This document shows, piece after piece, positions 34,932-43,735 of a DNA stretch of 64,000 nt. Each line of letters begins with the position of its first letter. Position 1 is the first letter of the stretch. This stretch comes from Mageeibacillus sp. UBA4314. Its GTDB lineage: Bacteria; Bacillota; Clostridia; Saccharofermentanales; Saccharofermentanaceae. The stretch is taken from NCBI GenBank assembly GCA_002394605.1, contig DGUI01000052.1:3770-67769 (forward strand), in the 5' to 3' direction. The notes under the pieces are model-generated. The model ran no database searches. It saw only the letters and a program-made list of their open reading frames with translations, and was not told the origin of the DNA. A program made the translations under genes and the position numbers.

Positions 34932-35600
34932 ATGAACAAAGCAAGGATCCTTGTCGTTGACGACGACGTTGATATAGGTAATATGGAACAGACAGTGCTT
35001 GAGAAAGCCGGATATGATGTTGTCCGTGCTTTCTCAGGCACTGATGCTTTACTGAAGCTAAACGACTACAATGTCGATCTTGTTCTTCTGGATCTTATGC
35101 TTCCGGGTCTGTCCGGCGAGAGCATCCTTCCGAAGATAAGTGAGAGAACGAAGGGAATCCCTGTCATTATTGTCAGTGCCAAGATAGATGCCGACAGCAG
35201 GGTGAATATGCTGATGGAAGGTGCTTGCGATTATGTGACTAAGCCTTTCGATACGAGGGAACTTGTAGCGAGGATCGCATTGAGGCTTAAGGAAAAGTCG
35301 TCGCCATCAGTGCTTAGTTATGATGATATATTGCTTGATGATGCAGCCCATTCTGTAACGTGCTGCGGCAAGGCGGTGCAGCTTACACCTACCGAGTACA
35401 AGATCCTTAAGATGTTGCTCGAGAAGCCATCAGAGGTGGTTACAAAGTCTTCTCTTATAGATAAAGTATCGTCGGAAAATGAGGACTGTACGGAGAGTTC
35501 TTTGAAGACCCATATCAGTCACTTAAGGGGTAAGCTCAAGAATATCTCAGGCAAAGACTACATAGAATCGGTATGGGGTATCGGGTTTAAGATGAAGTAA
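34932..35600 (+). CDS. OmpR-family response regulator
   Basis: The 222-residue protein has a receiver domain (phosphoacceptor Asp in VDLVLLDLMLPG, acidic pair VVDDDVD, switch Lys in VTKPFDTRE) and a winged-helix DNA-binding domain (LTPTEYKILKMLLEKPSEVV, ending in SVWGIGFKMK). It lies upstream of an ABC exporter and a histidine kinase on the opposite strand, a layout often seen for peptide-antibiotic sensing. It starts 10 bases after the ligase with no strong ribosome site, so it may also be translated from the ligase transcript. Confidence 0.93.
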   Translation: MNKARILVVDDDVDIGNMEQTVLEKAGYDVVRAFSGTDALLKLNDYNVDLVLLDLMLPGLSGESILPKISERTKGIPVIIVSAKIDADSRVNMLMEGACDYVTKPFDTRELVARIALRLKEKSSPSVLSYDDILLDDAAHSVTCCGKAVQLTPTEYKILKMLLEKPSEVVTKSSLIDKVSSENEDCTESSLKTHISHLRGKLKNISGKDYIESVWGIGFKMK

Positions 35601-35666
35601 ATCTCAACTTATCCTTAACCAATTCGATCTCCATAATTGCTATCATAAAGATATTCGGAGGCAACT

Positions 35667-36593
35667 ATGGAGTATGTTATCGAAGCAGAAAATCTTTGTA
35701 AAAAATACATGAGACATGAAGTCCTTAAGGACATGAGCATCCATGTCCCCAAGGGTTCGGTATATGGTCTTATCGGCAAGAACGGTGCCGGCAAGACGAC
35801 TTTTATGCGTCTTATCAGCGGTATTCAGATCCCATCTTCAGGTGAGTATAAGATCTTTGGTGTATCGAACAGGGATAGGAAGATAACTGGGACCAGGAAA
35901 AGGATGGGTGCAGTTATAGAGAGTCCGTCTCTATGTCTCGAGATGTCCGCCAAAGATAACTTAAAACAGCAATACCGCTATTTGGGGATCCCTGATTGGA
36001 ACGGGATAGATGAACTGTTGGAACTGGTCGGATTATCTGATGCAGGGAACAAGAGAACTAAGAATTTCTCTCTCGGAATGAAGCAGAGGTTAGGTATTGC
36101 CATGGCACTTGCAGGCAACCCCGATATCCTGATCCTCGACGAGCCCGTAAACGGTCTTGATCCCGAAGGAATAATCGAGATGAGAGAGACAGTGCTTAAA
36201 CTTAATAAGGAACGCGATATTACCTTCGTTATATCAAGTCACATACTTGATGAGCTTTCCAAGATAGCAACGCATTACGGGTTTATTGATGACGGACATC
36301 TTATTGAAGAGATCTCTGCGGAAGAGATTGCAAAGAAATGCCGCAGATCTTATACGGTAGAAACAGATGATACTTCAGTTTTATCCAATATCCTCGAATC
36401 TCAGGGACTGGAATATCAGATAGAGGAAGAAGGGAAAGCTATTGTCTTCGGTGATATAGATGTGGATGGTATAGTTTCCGCCTTGAGACAGCGGGGAGGA
36501 AAGATAAGAGGACTCTATCAGACGAATGAGACGCTCGAGAGCTATTTCCTGAATCTGCTTGGCAATAAGGATGAAGGAGGCAATGCGAAATGA
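35667..36593 (+). CDS. ABC transporter ATP-binding protein, BcrA-like
   Basis: The 308-residue ATPase has Walker A GKNGAGKTTFM, signature FSLGMKQRLGIA and Walker B ILILDEPVNGLDPEG, in the form seen for the ATPases of bacitracin and lantibiotic exporters. The C-terminal 80 residues are a family-type extension. Its permease overlaps by 4 bases. The ribosome site is CGGAGG. Substrate unknown; peptide-antibiotic resistance is the likely class. Confidence 0.92.
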   Translation: MEYVIEAENLCKKYMRHEVLKDMSIHVPKGSVYGLIGKNGAGKTTFMRLISGIQIPSSGEYKIFGVSNRDRKITGTRKRMGAVIESPSLCLEMSAKDNLKQQYRYLGIPDWNGIDELLELVGLSDAGNKRTKNFSLGMKQRLGIAMALAGNPDILILDEPVNGLDPEGIIEMRETVLKLNKERDITFVISSHILDELSKIATHYGFIDDGHLIEEISAEEIAKKCRRSYTVETDDTSVLSNILESQGLEYQIEEEGKAIVFGDIDVDGIVSALRQRGGKIRGLYQTNETLESYFLNLLGNKDEGGNAK

Positions 36594-37576
36594 TAAATCT
36601 TTTGCGCGGGGACATCTCCAGGTCATTCAGGAGCAGACCTTTCATGATATGTGTAATGCTTGTTTTCTTTATAACTCTTTGGTCTTCTTTTGATACTATG
36701 CTCCAACGGTCTGTTTATGAGCAGTTGGAAGAGATAAGGCCTCCATATCTCTACATAGAAACACTTGGACATATTGGGAAACTAAGTCTTATAGCGGGGC
36801 TTTGTACAGTTTTTCTTGCCGGTTGCGATTTTGACGGAGGAAATATCAAGAATAAGCTTCTGGCAGGACACAGCAAGGCCAAGATATATCTTTCATCTTT
36901 GATCACATCTTTTATCTTTGGGATCTTTCTCTTATTACTGCAGTACTTAGTTACGACACTGGCATTTTGGATAGGGTTCGGTTGGAGCTACATCTCGCGT
37001 ATTTTCGTCAATGATTGGAGTACCATGCTGTTCGTTAAGAGCCTGATACAAGGAGTGGTCATAATCTTCTACATGACCTGTTTGGGCTGCATGTTTATCA
37101 TGACACTTAACAGAAAACTGATCGCTATGGTGTTGTTTGTAACCGTGTTTGCCTTTGCTTCTTATTTTGGAGGCGATGCAGCGGTCTTTGCAAGAGCGAC
37201 TAATAAGACGGTAAGTATGAGAAATCTGATCTCAAATGAGACGGATATAGAATTAGATTATGATCTGCTCGAACATGCAAACCCGGGAGAGAAATGTTTC
37301 TTTGAGGTCAATAGTAAAGGAACATGGTTTGTACTGGTGATGAATAACCAATATTACCTTGAACCTGATAATCCGAGCAGGATCATGGTAACGATTTTGG
37401 ACTCTATAAATGCTCCTTATCGCGCAGAGGACCCTTTGGAATGTCCGACAGCGCAGAGCATGTATGAAGAAGGAACGGTAATATTCTGGGAGAGATATCT
37501 CATAGGCGAGAGCATTGCATCGCTCTTCTTCTGTGCATTGGGCTACACGGTATTTAAGAATCGTAACCTGAAGTGA
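36590..37576 (+). CDS. ABC transporter permease
   Basis: The 328-residue membrane protein has about six helices and a large external loop between the fifth and sixth (about residues 200-295), the layout of ABC-2 permeases partnered with BcrA-like ATPases. It overlaps the ATPase gene by 4 bases, so the two subunits are translationally coupled. It ends one base before the convergent histidine-kinase stop. Confidence 0.85.
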   Translation: MINLLRGDISRSFRSRPFMICVMLVFFITLWSSFDTMLQRSVYEQLEEIRPPYLYIETLGHIGKLSLIAGLCTVFLAGCDFDGGNIKNKLLAGHSKAKIYLSSLITSFIFGIFLLLLQYLVTTLAFWIGFGWSYISRIFVNDWSTMLFVKSLIQGVVIIFYMTCLGCMFIMTLNRKLIAMVLFVTVFAFASYFGGDAAVFARATNKTVSMRNLISNETDIELDYDLLEHANPGEKCFFEVNSKGTWFVLVMNNQYYLEPDNPSRIMVTILDSINAPYRAEDPLECPTAQSMYEEGTVIFWERYLIGESIASLFFCALGYTVFKNRNLK

Positions 37577-38497
37577 TCAGAAACATACTCTGATGATCAG
37601 CCTTCCATCTTTGAGCTCTGCTCCTATCGTCCCGCCGTTGCGCTCCGTTAAGAGCTTTGCGATCGATAATCCGAGCCCTGTCGAATAGTGTGCGTTCTCG
37701 ACAGTAAAGAACCTGTCAAAGAGCTTTCCGACATCTGTTGCATCCAATCTGTCGGTTTTGTTAGCAAAGAGGATCTCACCATTTGTCTTAAGCTCAACCG
37801 TCAGATCTCCATCCGAATACTTCAGAGCATTGCTCAGGATATTCGCGCAAATGCGCTGGAAGGATCTTCTGTCCAGCTTTCTTATGACTTTCTCTTCAGG
37901 AATTACTATCTCAGGCGTTATACCTCTCTCTACGAAAGCTCCGTACATACCTGCAATGGCACTCTCGATCTCGCTGTTGATCACCACATCTTCAAGGCAT
38001 ATCCCGTCTGTTGTTGAAGTTACTACAGAATACCTGAACAGTTCTTCCGTAAGTGACTTTAAGACTTCGATGCGATCCCTGATGACTTCCAGATATTGTT
38101 CAGCCTCATTGCTCTTTTCTTCCTGTTCCAGAAGGTCAAGATATCCGGATATCGCTGTAAGAGGGGTCCTCAGATCGTGTGAAATGTTTACTATTGCTTT
38201 CTGCAGCTCATCATTGCCGCGGATATATTTGATCTCTTCCTTGCGAAGGAGTTGAAGTTCTTTGTTAAGTTCGGAAGCAAGTTTCCTAATATGTTTGTCA
38301 ACGGTGTTGAGTGTGATAAGGGAATTAGTATCTATGGAGATCTTTTGTTTAAGTTCCTCAGTGATACTGTCCATTGATCTTTGCATATTGAAGATCTTTA
38401 CCGCCATGATGACGATAACCGCCGTAAGGATGATGATAACAACGATCAAAAATGGTTCCAAAACAGTAAATCTCCCGATGGACGTTATTATAACATT
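37577..38497 (-). CDS. Sensor histidine kinase
   Basis: The 306-residue protein has one N-terminal membrane helix (about residues 10-35) and almost no external part, then a coiled region, the HisKA H-box VNISHDLRTPLTAISGYL, an N-box ANILSNALKYSDG and a G-box STGLGLSIAKLL. Kinases with so little outside usually sense through their partner transporter or the membrane, which fits the adjacent ABC pair. It is on the opposite strand to its probable response regulator. The start at 38497 is chosen before the hydrophobic segment; a longer in-frame start at 38527 exists, and no ribosome site decides between them. Confidence 0.9.
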   Translation of the reverse strand, partial: NVIITSIGRFTVLEPFLIVVIIILTAVIVIMAVKIFNMQRSMDSITEELKQKISIDTNSLITLNTVDKHIRKLASELNKELQLLRKEEIKYIRGNDELQKAIVNISHDLRTPLTAISGYLDLLEQEEKSNEAEQYLEVIRDRIEVLKSLTEELFRYSVVTSTTDGICLEDVVINSEIESAIAGMYGAFVERGITPEIVIPEEKVIRKLDRRSFQRICANILSNALKYSDGDLTVELKTNGEILFANKTDRLDATDVGKLFDRFFTVENAHYSTGLGLSIAKLLTERNGGTIGAELKDGRLIIRVCF

Positions 38498-38585
38498 CAT
38501 GCATGACCATTTTATAGGGATATTCACCAGCCTATTATCAGGAGTGCAAAGATCTTAAGAAATGCCCTGCAATGCCATTGCCCTG

Positions 38586-39185
38586 TCACTTATTTGTGAT
38601 CACTGCAACGGCGCAGGGCATTCTTCCTTCTGCGACCCTGTATTCCACATCTTCAAATCCGCGTTCTGCAAAGAACTTCTTGTATGAATTCAGATCGAAC
38701 TGACGCTTAAAGTTCGCGCCCATCCTGTTAAATACTCCGGCCAGGAATCCTGCCCGGTTATCGTACAGGTTAATGTAGGTGGGGATTATGACCTTCCCGC
38801 CCGGCTTCGCAACGCGTAAAAGTTCGCCAAGCGCCTTATCAGGATCTTCGAGCAGGTGGATGACATTGCCCGCGATGACCTTATCGTAAGTCCCATCCTC
38901 CTGCGCAAGCTTCGTGATGTCCGCAAAGGCAAAGGTAACATTGTTACATTCCCTTAGTTTACGCTGTGCACGCCTGAGCATCTTGGGGGAGAAGTCCGTA
39001 GCCAGGTAAGTCTTCGCCTTAGGTGCTGCCGCCGTGGTGATGAGCCCGGTCCCGCAGGCGCATTCCATCACGTTATCGCTGCCGTCCACAAGGTCTGCAC
39101 ATATGTCTGCCGTACCCTTGATGACCTTATTGTTATATACCTTCTCGAAAGCATCATAGACCCATGCGATCTTATCCCAAAACAT
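38586..39185 (-). CDS. SAM-dependent methyltransferase
   Basis: The 199-residue protein has a class I methyltransferase fold: motif I NVMECACGTGLITT, YLATDFSPKMLRRAQ, FAFADITKL and VIAGNVIHLLEDP, similar to UbiE/phospholipid-type enzymes. The substrate cannot be told. The start follows AGGAGG. It is separated from the kinase gene by a short gap and stands alone. Confidence 0.82.
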   Translation of the reverse strand: MFWDKIAWVYDAFEKVYNNKVIKGTADICADLVDGSDNVMECACGTGLITTAAAPKAKTYLATDFSPKMLRRAQRKLRECNNVTFAFADITKLAQEDGTYDKVIAGNVIHLLEDPDKALGELLRVAKPGGKVIIPTYINLYDNRAGFLAGVFNRMGANFKRQFDLNSYKKFFAERGFEDVEYRVAEGRMPCAVAVITNK

Positions 39186-39323
39186 AACAGCCTCCTATAT
39201 ATGAGTAATCGTTCATATGAATATCTGCTCATATGATAACAGAAACCGTCTTTTTGTCAACAAGAAGGATTGTTTTTATGGTAAAATTAATCATCGCGAT
39301 CACAGATCAGGAGGAAGTAAGAC

Positions 39324-39623
39324 ATGCTTAACATTACAAAAGAGATGAATGATTCCAAGCTTTCCGTAGCGCTCGAGGGAAGGCTTGATACAGTAACTGC
39401 TCCTAAGCTTGAGGAAGAAGTTAATGCTAATCTTGAAGGCATCACTGAACTTGTCTTCGATTTTGCGAAGCTCGAATACATCTCCAGCGCGGGACTTCGA
39501 GTTTTCCTTGCTGCACAGAAGATCATGAACAAGCAGGGAAGTCTTACTATCTGCAATACATCTGATGAGGTTAAGGAAATCTTCGACGTAACAGGATTCT
39601 CGGATATCTTCAACATTGTATAA
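39324..39623 (+). CDS. STAS-domain anti-sigma-factor antagonist
   Basis: The 99-residue protein is a single STAS domain with the phosphorylation-site pattern YISSAGLRVFLAAQK, as in SpoIIAA/RsbV-type switch proteins that release a sigma factor or another partner when dephosphorylated. No kinase-type anti-sigma factor is nearby. The next gene is a large BMP-type binding protein 22 bases downstream, so they are probably co-transcribed. Ribosome site AGGAGG. Confidence 0.88.
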   Translation: MLNITKEMNDSKLSVALEGRLDTVTAPKLEEEVNANLEGITELVFDFAKLEYISSAGLRVFLAAQKIMNKQGSLTICNTSDEVKEIFDVTGFSDIFNIV

Positions 39624-39645
39624 CGTCCTGTAATAAGGAGCCCAT

Positions 39646-41553
39646 ATGAAAGAAGACTATAAAGCCGCCAAGAAACTGGGGGAGAAGGCTGTCAGAGAAG
39701 CCGTGAGGAACGGACAGTCGCCTTATCTGCCGGTATTGGATTCATTGGAAGAAGTGAAGAGCGGACTCGCTCAGAGACATCTCGGCCTGATGGAGCTCCC
39801 GATGAGCCGCATCAAGGGCAACAAGGAGGCCGGAAGGAACAGCGCTTTCGCGAATAACTTCATGCCCCTGTTCGAAGAGAATACAGAATTTGCCGCCAAG
39901 TGGTCGGCACTTTATGATTCATATGCCAAGGAAGGGATCAGGGATGCCATAAAAGTATATGAATACATGAATCAGTATTATGTACAGGAAGGCAACAAGC
40001 GTGTCTCCGTGTCCAAATACGGCAAGACCGAGTATATCCTGGCAGATGTTACCAGGATCATCCCGGAGAAGAGTGACAGCAAGGAAGTTATTGCTTATTA
40101 CGAATACCTTGATTTCTATAAGTGTACAAAGAATTTTCTGATCGTATTCAGTGAGCCCGGTGAATATCCGAAGCTTGCGGAATTGTTGGGTCAGGATCTT
40201 GAACACAAGTGGCCTGAGGATCTGTGCCTTGACCTCAAGTCTGCATATTTCAGGTTTAGCAAGAGTTTCAAGACGGTGGTAAAAGATGCGGACGAGTTCC
40301 TTGTCAGCGATGCGTTCCTTCTCTATATCTCCATCTTTCCGATGAAGACATTGTCTTATGATTCCAACGATCAGATAACAAAGAACATCAAACTCGCCCA
40401 GGATGAACTTCTGTCGAGTGCAAAGATGGAAGATGTTGCATTCCTTACCGATGCTCCGGAAGAAGCCGATAAGCCGTCCGGCATTATGGGAATGTTCAAT
40501 AGAACGAAGAAATACACTCTGCAGGCTCCGCTTAAGGTCGGATTCATCTATGATGCTGACGTTGATAATTCCAGATGGATCGACAGCCACGAGGCCGGCA
40601 GGCTCTATATTGATGAGATGACTGATGACAATGTGCTTACATGCAGCTACTATTCTCAGAATGAGGGCGGTGTTGATAAGGCTATCGATAAAGCGGTCGC
40701 AGATAAGTGTGAGATCGTATTTGCTGTATCGCCCAACATGCTCCCTGATATCCTCAAGGCGGCAGTACATAATCCTGAAGTGAAGTTCCTGAACTGCTCT
40801 GTCGGCAATACATATTCTTCACTCAGGTGTTATCACGGCAAACTCTATGAAGCATCATTCCTGATGGGTATCTTAGCTGCCGATACTCTGCTCAAGGAGA
40901 GCAACAGCAGCGATGTAAGGCGCATCGGATACATTGCAAGGAAGGAAGGCATCATGAGCGTTATCAACCTCAATGCTTTCGCGATCGGTGTATCGCTGAT
41001 CGATCCGGACTGCAGGATATCCCTGAAGTATGTTGACAGCAATACGGCATCTGAATACCGCGATGAGTTCATCGCAGAAGGGATCAGGATGTATGCCGAC
41101 TTCGATTATTCCATAACGGGAGACAGGGAAGGAATGGCCCGTCCGGGTGTCTATAAGATCGGTGAGATCAAGGACATCTATATCGGAGCTCCTTACTTCA
41201 ACTGGGGTAAGTACTACGTGAAGATCGTCCAGTCCGTCATCTCCGGCACATGGAATGTCAGCGAGATGATCGACAGGCGTACGGCAGCGAATTACTGGTT
41301 CGGTCTGTCCACGGGCGTCGTCGATATCAGGGTTCCCGGCATCTCCTACCAGACGAAGAAGATGCTTACTTTCTTCAGGAACGCGATCGTCGGAGGCGAC
41401 ATGAATCCGTTCTCCGGAGAGATCAGGACAAAGGACGGGGAAGTATTCTCCGGCGGCAATGCCAAGGATCCCTCCAAGCCGGACGAAGGCAAGATCCTGG
41501 CGATCAAATGGCTGAACGAGAATATTGACGGAGAGCTTCCCGAAGAAGAATGA
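39646..41553 (+). CDS. Cytosolic protein: ParB-like segment plus BMP-type ligand-binding domain
   Basis: The 635-residue protein has no signal peptide or lipobox. Residues about 1-280 include YYVQEGNKRVSVSKYGKTEY, which looks like a ParB/sulfiredoxin-type fold, and a helical part. Residues about 300-635 look like the basic membrane protein (PnrA/Med) periplasmic-binding fold (VGFIYDADVDNSRWIDSHE, FAVSPNMLPDIL, SFLMGILAADTLL, YIGAPYFNWGKYYVKIVQ). BMP proteins normally bind nucleosides outside the cell; here the domain must act inside, perhaps as a sensor. It follows a STAS gene and ends in a strong terminator. Confidence 0.65.
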   Translation: MKEDYKAAKKLGEKAVREAVRNGQSPYLPVLDSLEEVKSGLAQRHLGLMELPMSRIKGNKEAGRNSAFANNFMPLFEENTEFAAKWSALYDSYAKEGIRDAIKVYEYMNQYYVQEGNKRVSVSKYGKTEYILADVTRIIPEKSDSKEVIAYYEYLDFYKCTKNFLIVFSEPGEYPKLAELLGQDLEHKWPEDLCLDLKSAYFRFSKSFKTVVKDADEFLVSDAFLLYISIFPMKTLSYDSNDQITKNIKLAQDELLSSAKMEDVAFLTDAPEEADKPSGIMGMFNRTKKYTLQAPLKVGFIYDADVDNSRWIDSHEAGRLYIDEMTDDNVLTCSYYSQNEGGVDKAIDKAVADKCEIVFAVSPNMLPDILKAAVHNPEVKFLNCSVGNTYSSLRCYHGKLYEASFLMGILAADTLLKESNSSDVRRIGYIARKEGIMSVINLNAFAIGVSLIDPDCRISLKYVDSNTASEYRDEFIAEGIRMYADFDYSITGDREGMARPGVYKIGEIKDIYIGAPYFNWGKYYVKIVQSVISGTWNVSEMIDRRTAANYWFGLSTGVVDIRVPGISYQTKKMLTFFRNAIVGGDMNPFSGEIRTKDGEVFSGGNAKDPSKPDEGKILAIKWLNENIDGELPEEE

Positions 41554-41577
41554 TAAACAGTTGATGTGAATAGAAAT

Positions 41578-41616
41578 GAACCTGCAAAGCCAGTGCGGAT
41601 CTGCAGGTTCTTTTTT
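41578..41616 (+). terminator. Terminator after the BMP-type gene
   Basis: A perfect 9-bp stem, GAACCTGCA and TGCAGGTTC, is followed by TTTTTT. It ends the STAS/BMP transcript and separates it from convergent lgt. Confidence 0.88.
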
Positions 41617-41655
41617 GTGTTTTTGAGGCGGGATCCGATACGGTCCCTACTTTTA

Positions 41656-42453
41656 TCAGGCCGATGCGACCGCAGGTTCAGGCGGCCTCTTCGACTTCAA
41701 CCTCGAACGGATGATGATCGATACGACTGCAGCCGTGAACATGAAGATGCTGATCCACTTGGATGTGGACAGCCCAAAATAAAACCCTCTCTCAGGATCA
41801 TATCTGTAATCTTCCAGAAAGAATCTCAAGATAGCATAAAGTATCAGGTACAGCTCGGTGTTGTACTTCAGCTTAACAGCATACGTGAAGACTGCAACGA
41901 TGATGGCGATCAGGATCAAGAATACGGCTTCCACGATCTGAACGGGGAAGAGCTTGACTCCATGTACTGCGAACGACCCTTCGGGGAAGATAACTGCCAG
42001 CGGGCCGTCGTAGGGAATGCCGTAGCAGCATCCTGCCAGGAAGCACCCGATCCTTCCGAATCCGTGGATGAGCGGGATGAGGAAGATATAGTGATAGAAG
42101 TAGAATCCGATGTCCAGGTTATGGATCTTATTGGCGATGAATATTGTCAGGAGACCGCCGATAAGGCCTCCGTAGAATACGAATCCGGAACCGAGGAACT
42201 GCGCGAAAGCTTCGAAGCTCGAGAACGCCTGGCTCCAGTCAATATTCTTCCACTCAACGATAAGGTATAAGATCTTCGCGCCGGCAAAACCGCCCGCAAG
42301 GCAGAATGCCTCAATAAGGAGAAGATCTTCAAATTCTCTCTTGTTCTTCTTCTGGATGACGGCACCTATTATGTTGGCGATGATAAGACCTGTTACGATC
42401 ATGAGACCGTAAGAAGGGATCTGCCTGCCGAAGATGTTAATGTATGTCTGCAT
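41656..42453 (-). CDS. lgt: Prolipoprotein diacylglyceryl transferase
   Basis: Lgt moves a diacylglyceryl group from phosphatidylglycerol to the lipobox Cys of lipoproteins, in the plasma membrane. The 265-residue protein has about seven helices and the family core HGFGRIGCFLAGCCYG, including the catalytic His and Arg, plus the ILYAILRFFLEDYR segment near the end. It is normal in length. A GGTAGTG site precedes the ATG. Its plus-strand neighbour is a separate transcript. Confidence 0.93.
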   Translation of the reverse strand: MQTYINIFGRQIPSYGLMIVTGLIIANIIGAVIQKKNKREFEDLLLIEAFCLAGGFAGAKILYLIVEWKNIDWSQAFSSFEAFAQFLGSGFVFYGGLIGGLLTIFIANKIHNLDIGFYFYHYIFLIPLIHGFGRIGCFLAGCCYGIPYDGPLAVIFPEGSFAVHGVKLFPVQIVEAVFLILIAIIVAVFTYAVKLKYNTELYLILYAILRFFLEDYRYDPERGFYFGLSTSKWISIFMFTAAVVSIIIRSRLKSKRPPEPAVASA

Positions 42454-42485
42454 ATGTCACTACCTTATCAAGTTATATATCCGGT

Positions 42486-42519
42486 CGAAAAAAGGCTTCT
42501 GCATTACACAGAAGCCTTT
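42486..42519 (-). terminator. Terminator of the 42548-42853 gene
   Basis: An 11-bp perfect stem, AAAGGCTTCTG with CAGAAGCCTTT, is followed on the minus strand by TTTTTTCG. It lies 29 bases past the stop. Confidence 0.88.
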
Positions 42520-42547
42520 ATCAAATCTAATTAACTTAATTCATTAA

Positions 42548-42853
42548 TTAGTTCTGAGCTGCTAAGCTCTTAGAAAGCTCAGAAGCGAGCTGATCAGCGA
42601 ACTCGTTGCCAGCCTTGTTTACGCATGCTGTGCAAGCTACGCAAGCGATGAAGAGTACTGCGCTGAGAGCTGTACCGATGATCGAGAGTACGAGAGCTGC
42701 CTTAGCCATGCCTGCCTTCTCGGGCTGCTTCTTCTTACCAAGGATGGAAAGAATAATACCTGCGATACCGCAACCAACACCGATGATAGCGAACTTGCCC
42801 CAGAAGCTGAGAGCTAATGATGCAATACCAAGAATTAATGCTGCTACTACCAT
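42548..42853 (-). CDS. DUF4190-like small membrane protein
   Basis: The 101-residue protein has a two- or three-helix pattern with Gly-rich helices (LGIASLALSFWGKFAIIGVGC, then a KKKQPEKAG turn, then SIIGTALSAVLFIACVACTAC), as in DUF4190 proteins of unknown role. Two Cys pairs lie near the second helix. It has a strong AGGAGGTAGTT site and its own terminator, so it is a single-gene unit. Confidence 0.8.
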   Translation of the reverse strand: MVVAALILGIASLALSFWGKFAIIGVGCGIAGIILSILGKKKQPEKAGMAKAALVLSIIGTALSAVLFIACVACTACVNKAGNEFADQLASELSKSLAAQN

Positions 42854-42991
42854 AACTACCTCCTAAAATGTATTAGTCATCAATACGGATATTAGCAATT
42901 GTTTTTTCCATTGTCAACAAATATTTGATATTATTAGACTATATCCCTAAATTATTGTGGCATTTTCGGTGATTTTTGTGAGGATTATAGA

Positions 42992-43660
42992 ATGAATAGA
43001 GATCTTACTGCCGTTGTGACGGGCAGCACATCCGGAATAGGCAAGGCCGTAGCCGATATGCTCGAAGGGCGCGGCATCACGGTCATAAGGGCTGACCGTT
43101 CCGTTGCTGATCTGCGCGACATCGCGGGCATAACGGAAGCATACGGAAAGATAGCCAAGACACATAGGCCCGCGATCCTGGTCAATGCAGCGGGATGCGC
43201 ATATTACGGGCTTCATTCCAATCTTACACCACAGCAGATCAAGGAGATGTGCGACGTGAATCTCACGTCACCGCTCATCATTACGAATCTCCTGCTGCCT
43301 TCGATCAGGGAGCAGAGGGGGTTTATCATCAATATCTCTTCAGTATCGGCGGTTAACGTCAACACGCACGGTGCGGCTTACGGAGCGACAAAGGCCGGGA
43401 TCGACAGTTTCGGCAGGTCTTTATGGGCAGAAGTGCGTAAGCATGGCGTCAAGGTGGTCAACATAAGGCCTGACATGACAAGGACCGAGCTGTACCGGAA
43501 TGCTGATTTCGAGGCGAGCCCGGATGAGGGCGCGGCGCTGGACCCGGAGGACATCGCCAGGGCAGTGGCGGACGTGCTCGACATGAAGGAAGGATCGGTC
43601 ATAACCGAGATGACGATCACGCCCCAGATCATGAGGATAAAGAAGAAAGAGAACCCGTGA
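42992..43660 (+). CDS. Short-chain dehydrogenase/reductase
   Basis: The 222-residue protein is a classical SDR: NAD(P)-binding TGSTSGIGKA, structural NAAG, and the catalytic Ser-Tyr-Lys in ISSVSAV and YGATK. It is a soluble oxidoreductase; substrate unknown. The unusually short C-terminal region suggests a small substrate pocket. Ribosome site GAGGATT. The next gene starts 75 bases later. Confidence 0.9.
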   Translation: MNRDLTAVVTGSTSGIGKAVADMLEGRGITVIRADRSVADLRDIAGITEAYGKIAKTHRPAILVNAAGCAYYGLHSNLTPQQIKEMCDVNLTSPLIITNLLLPSIREQRGFIINISSVSAVNVNTHGAAYGATKAGIDSFGRSLWAEVRKHGVKVVNIRPDMTRTELYRNADFEASPDEGAALDPEDIARAVADVLDMKEGSVITEMTITPQIMRIKKKENP

Positions 43661-43735
43661 CAGACCCTTATTTGATTTAGGGTGTTTTTGCCTGTAAAAT
43701 AGGGGAGTGCAAAACACTTAAGGGAGCAGATCTTT

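Noticed and set aside
33932..35041. Minus-strand 369-codon frame opposite ligase 2
   Set aside because: Long only because the coding strand avoids certain codons; ligase 2 on the plus strand is unmistakable by motifs.
41566..42270. Plus-strand 234-codon frame opposite lgt
   Set aside because: It is the antisense of a clear Lgt protein, with a composition unlike any fold and no ribosome site.
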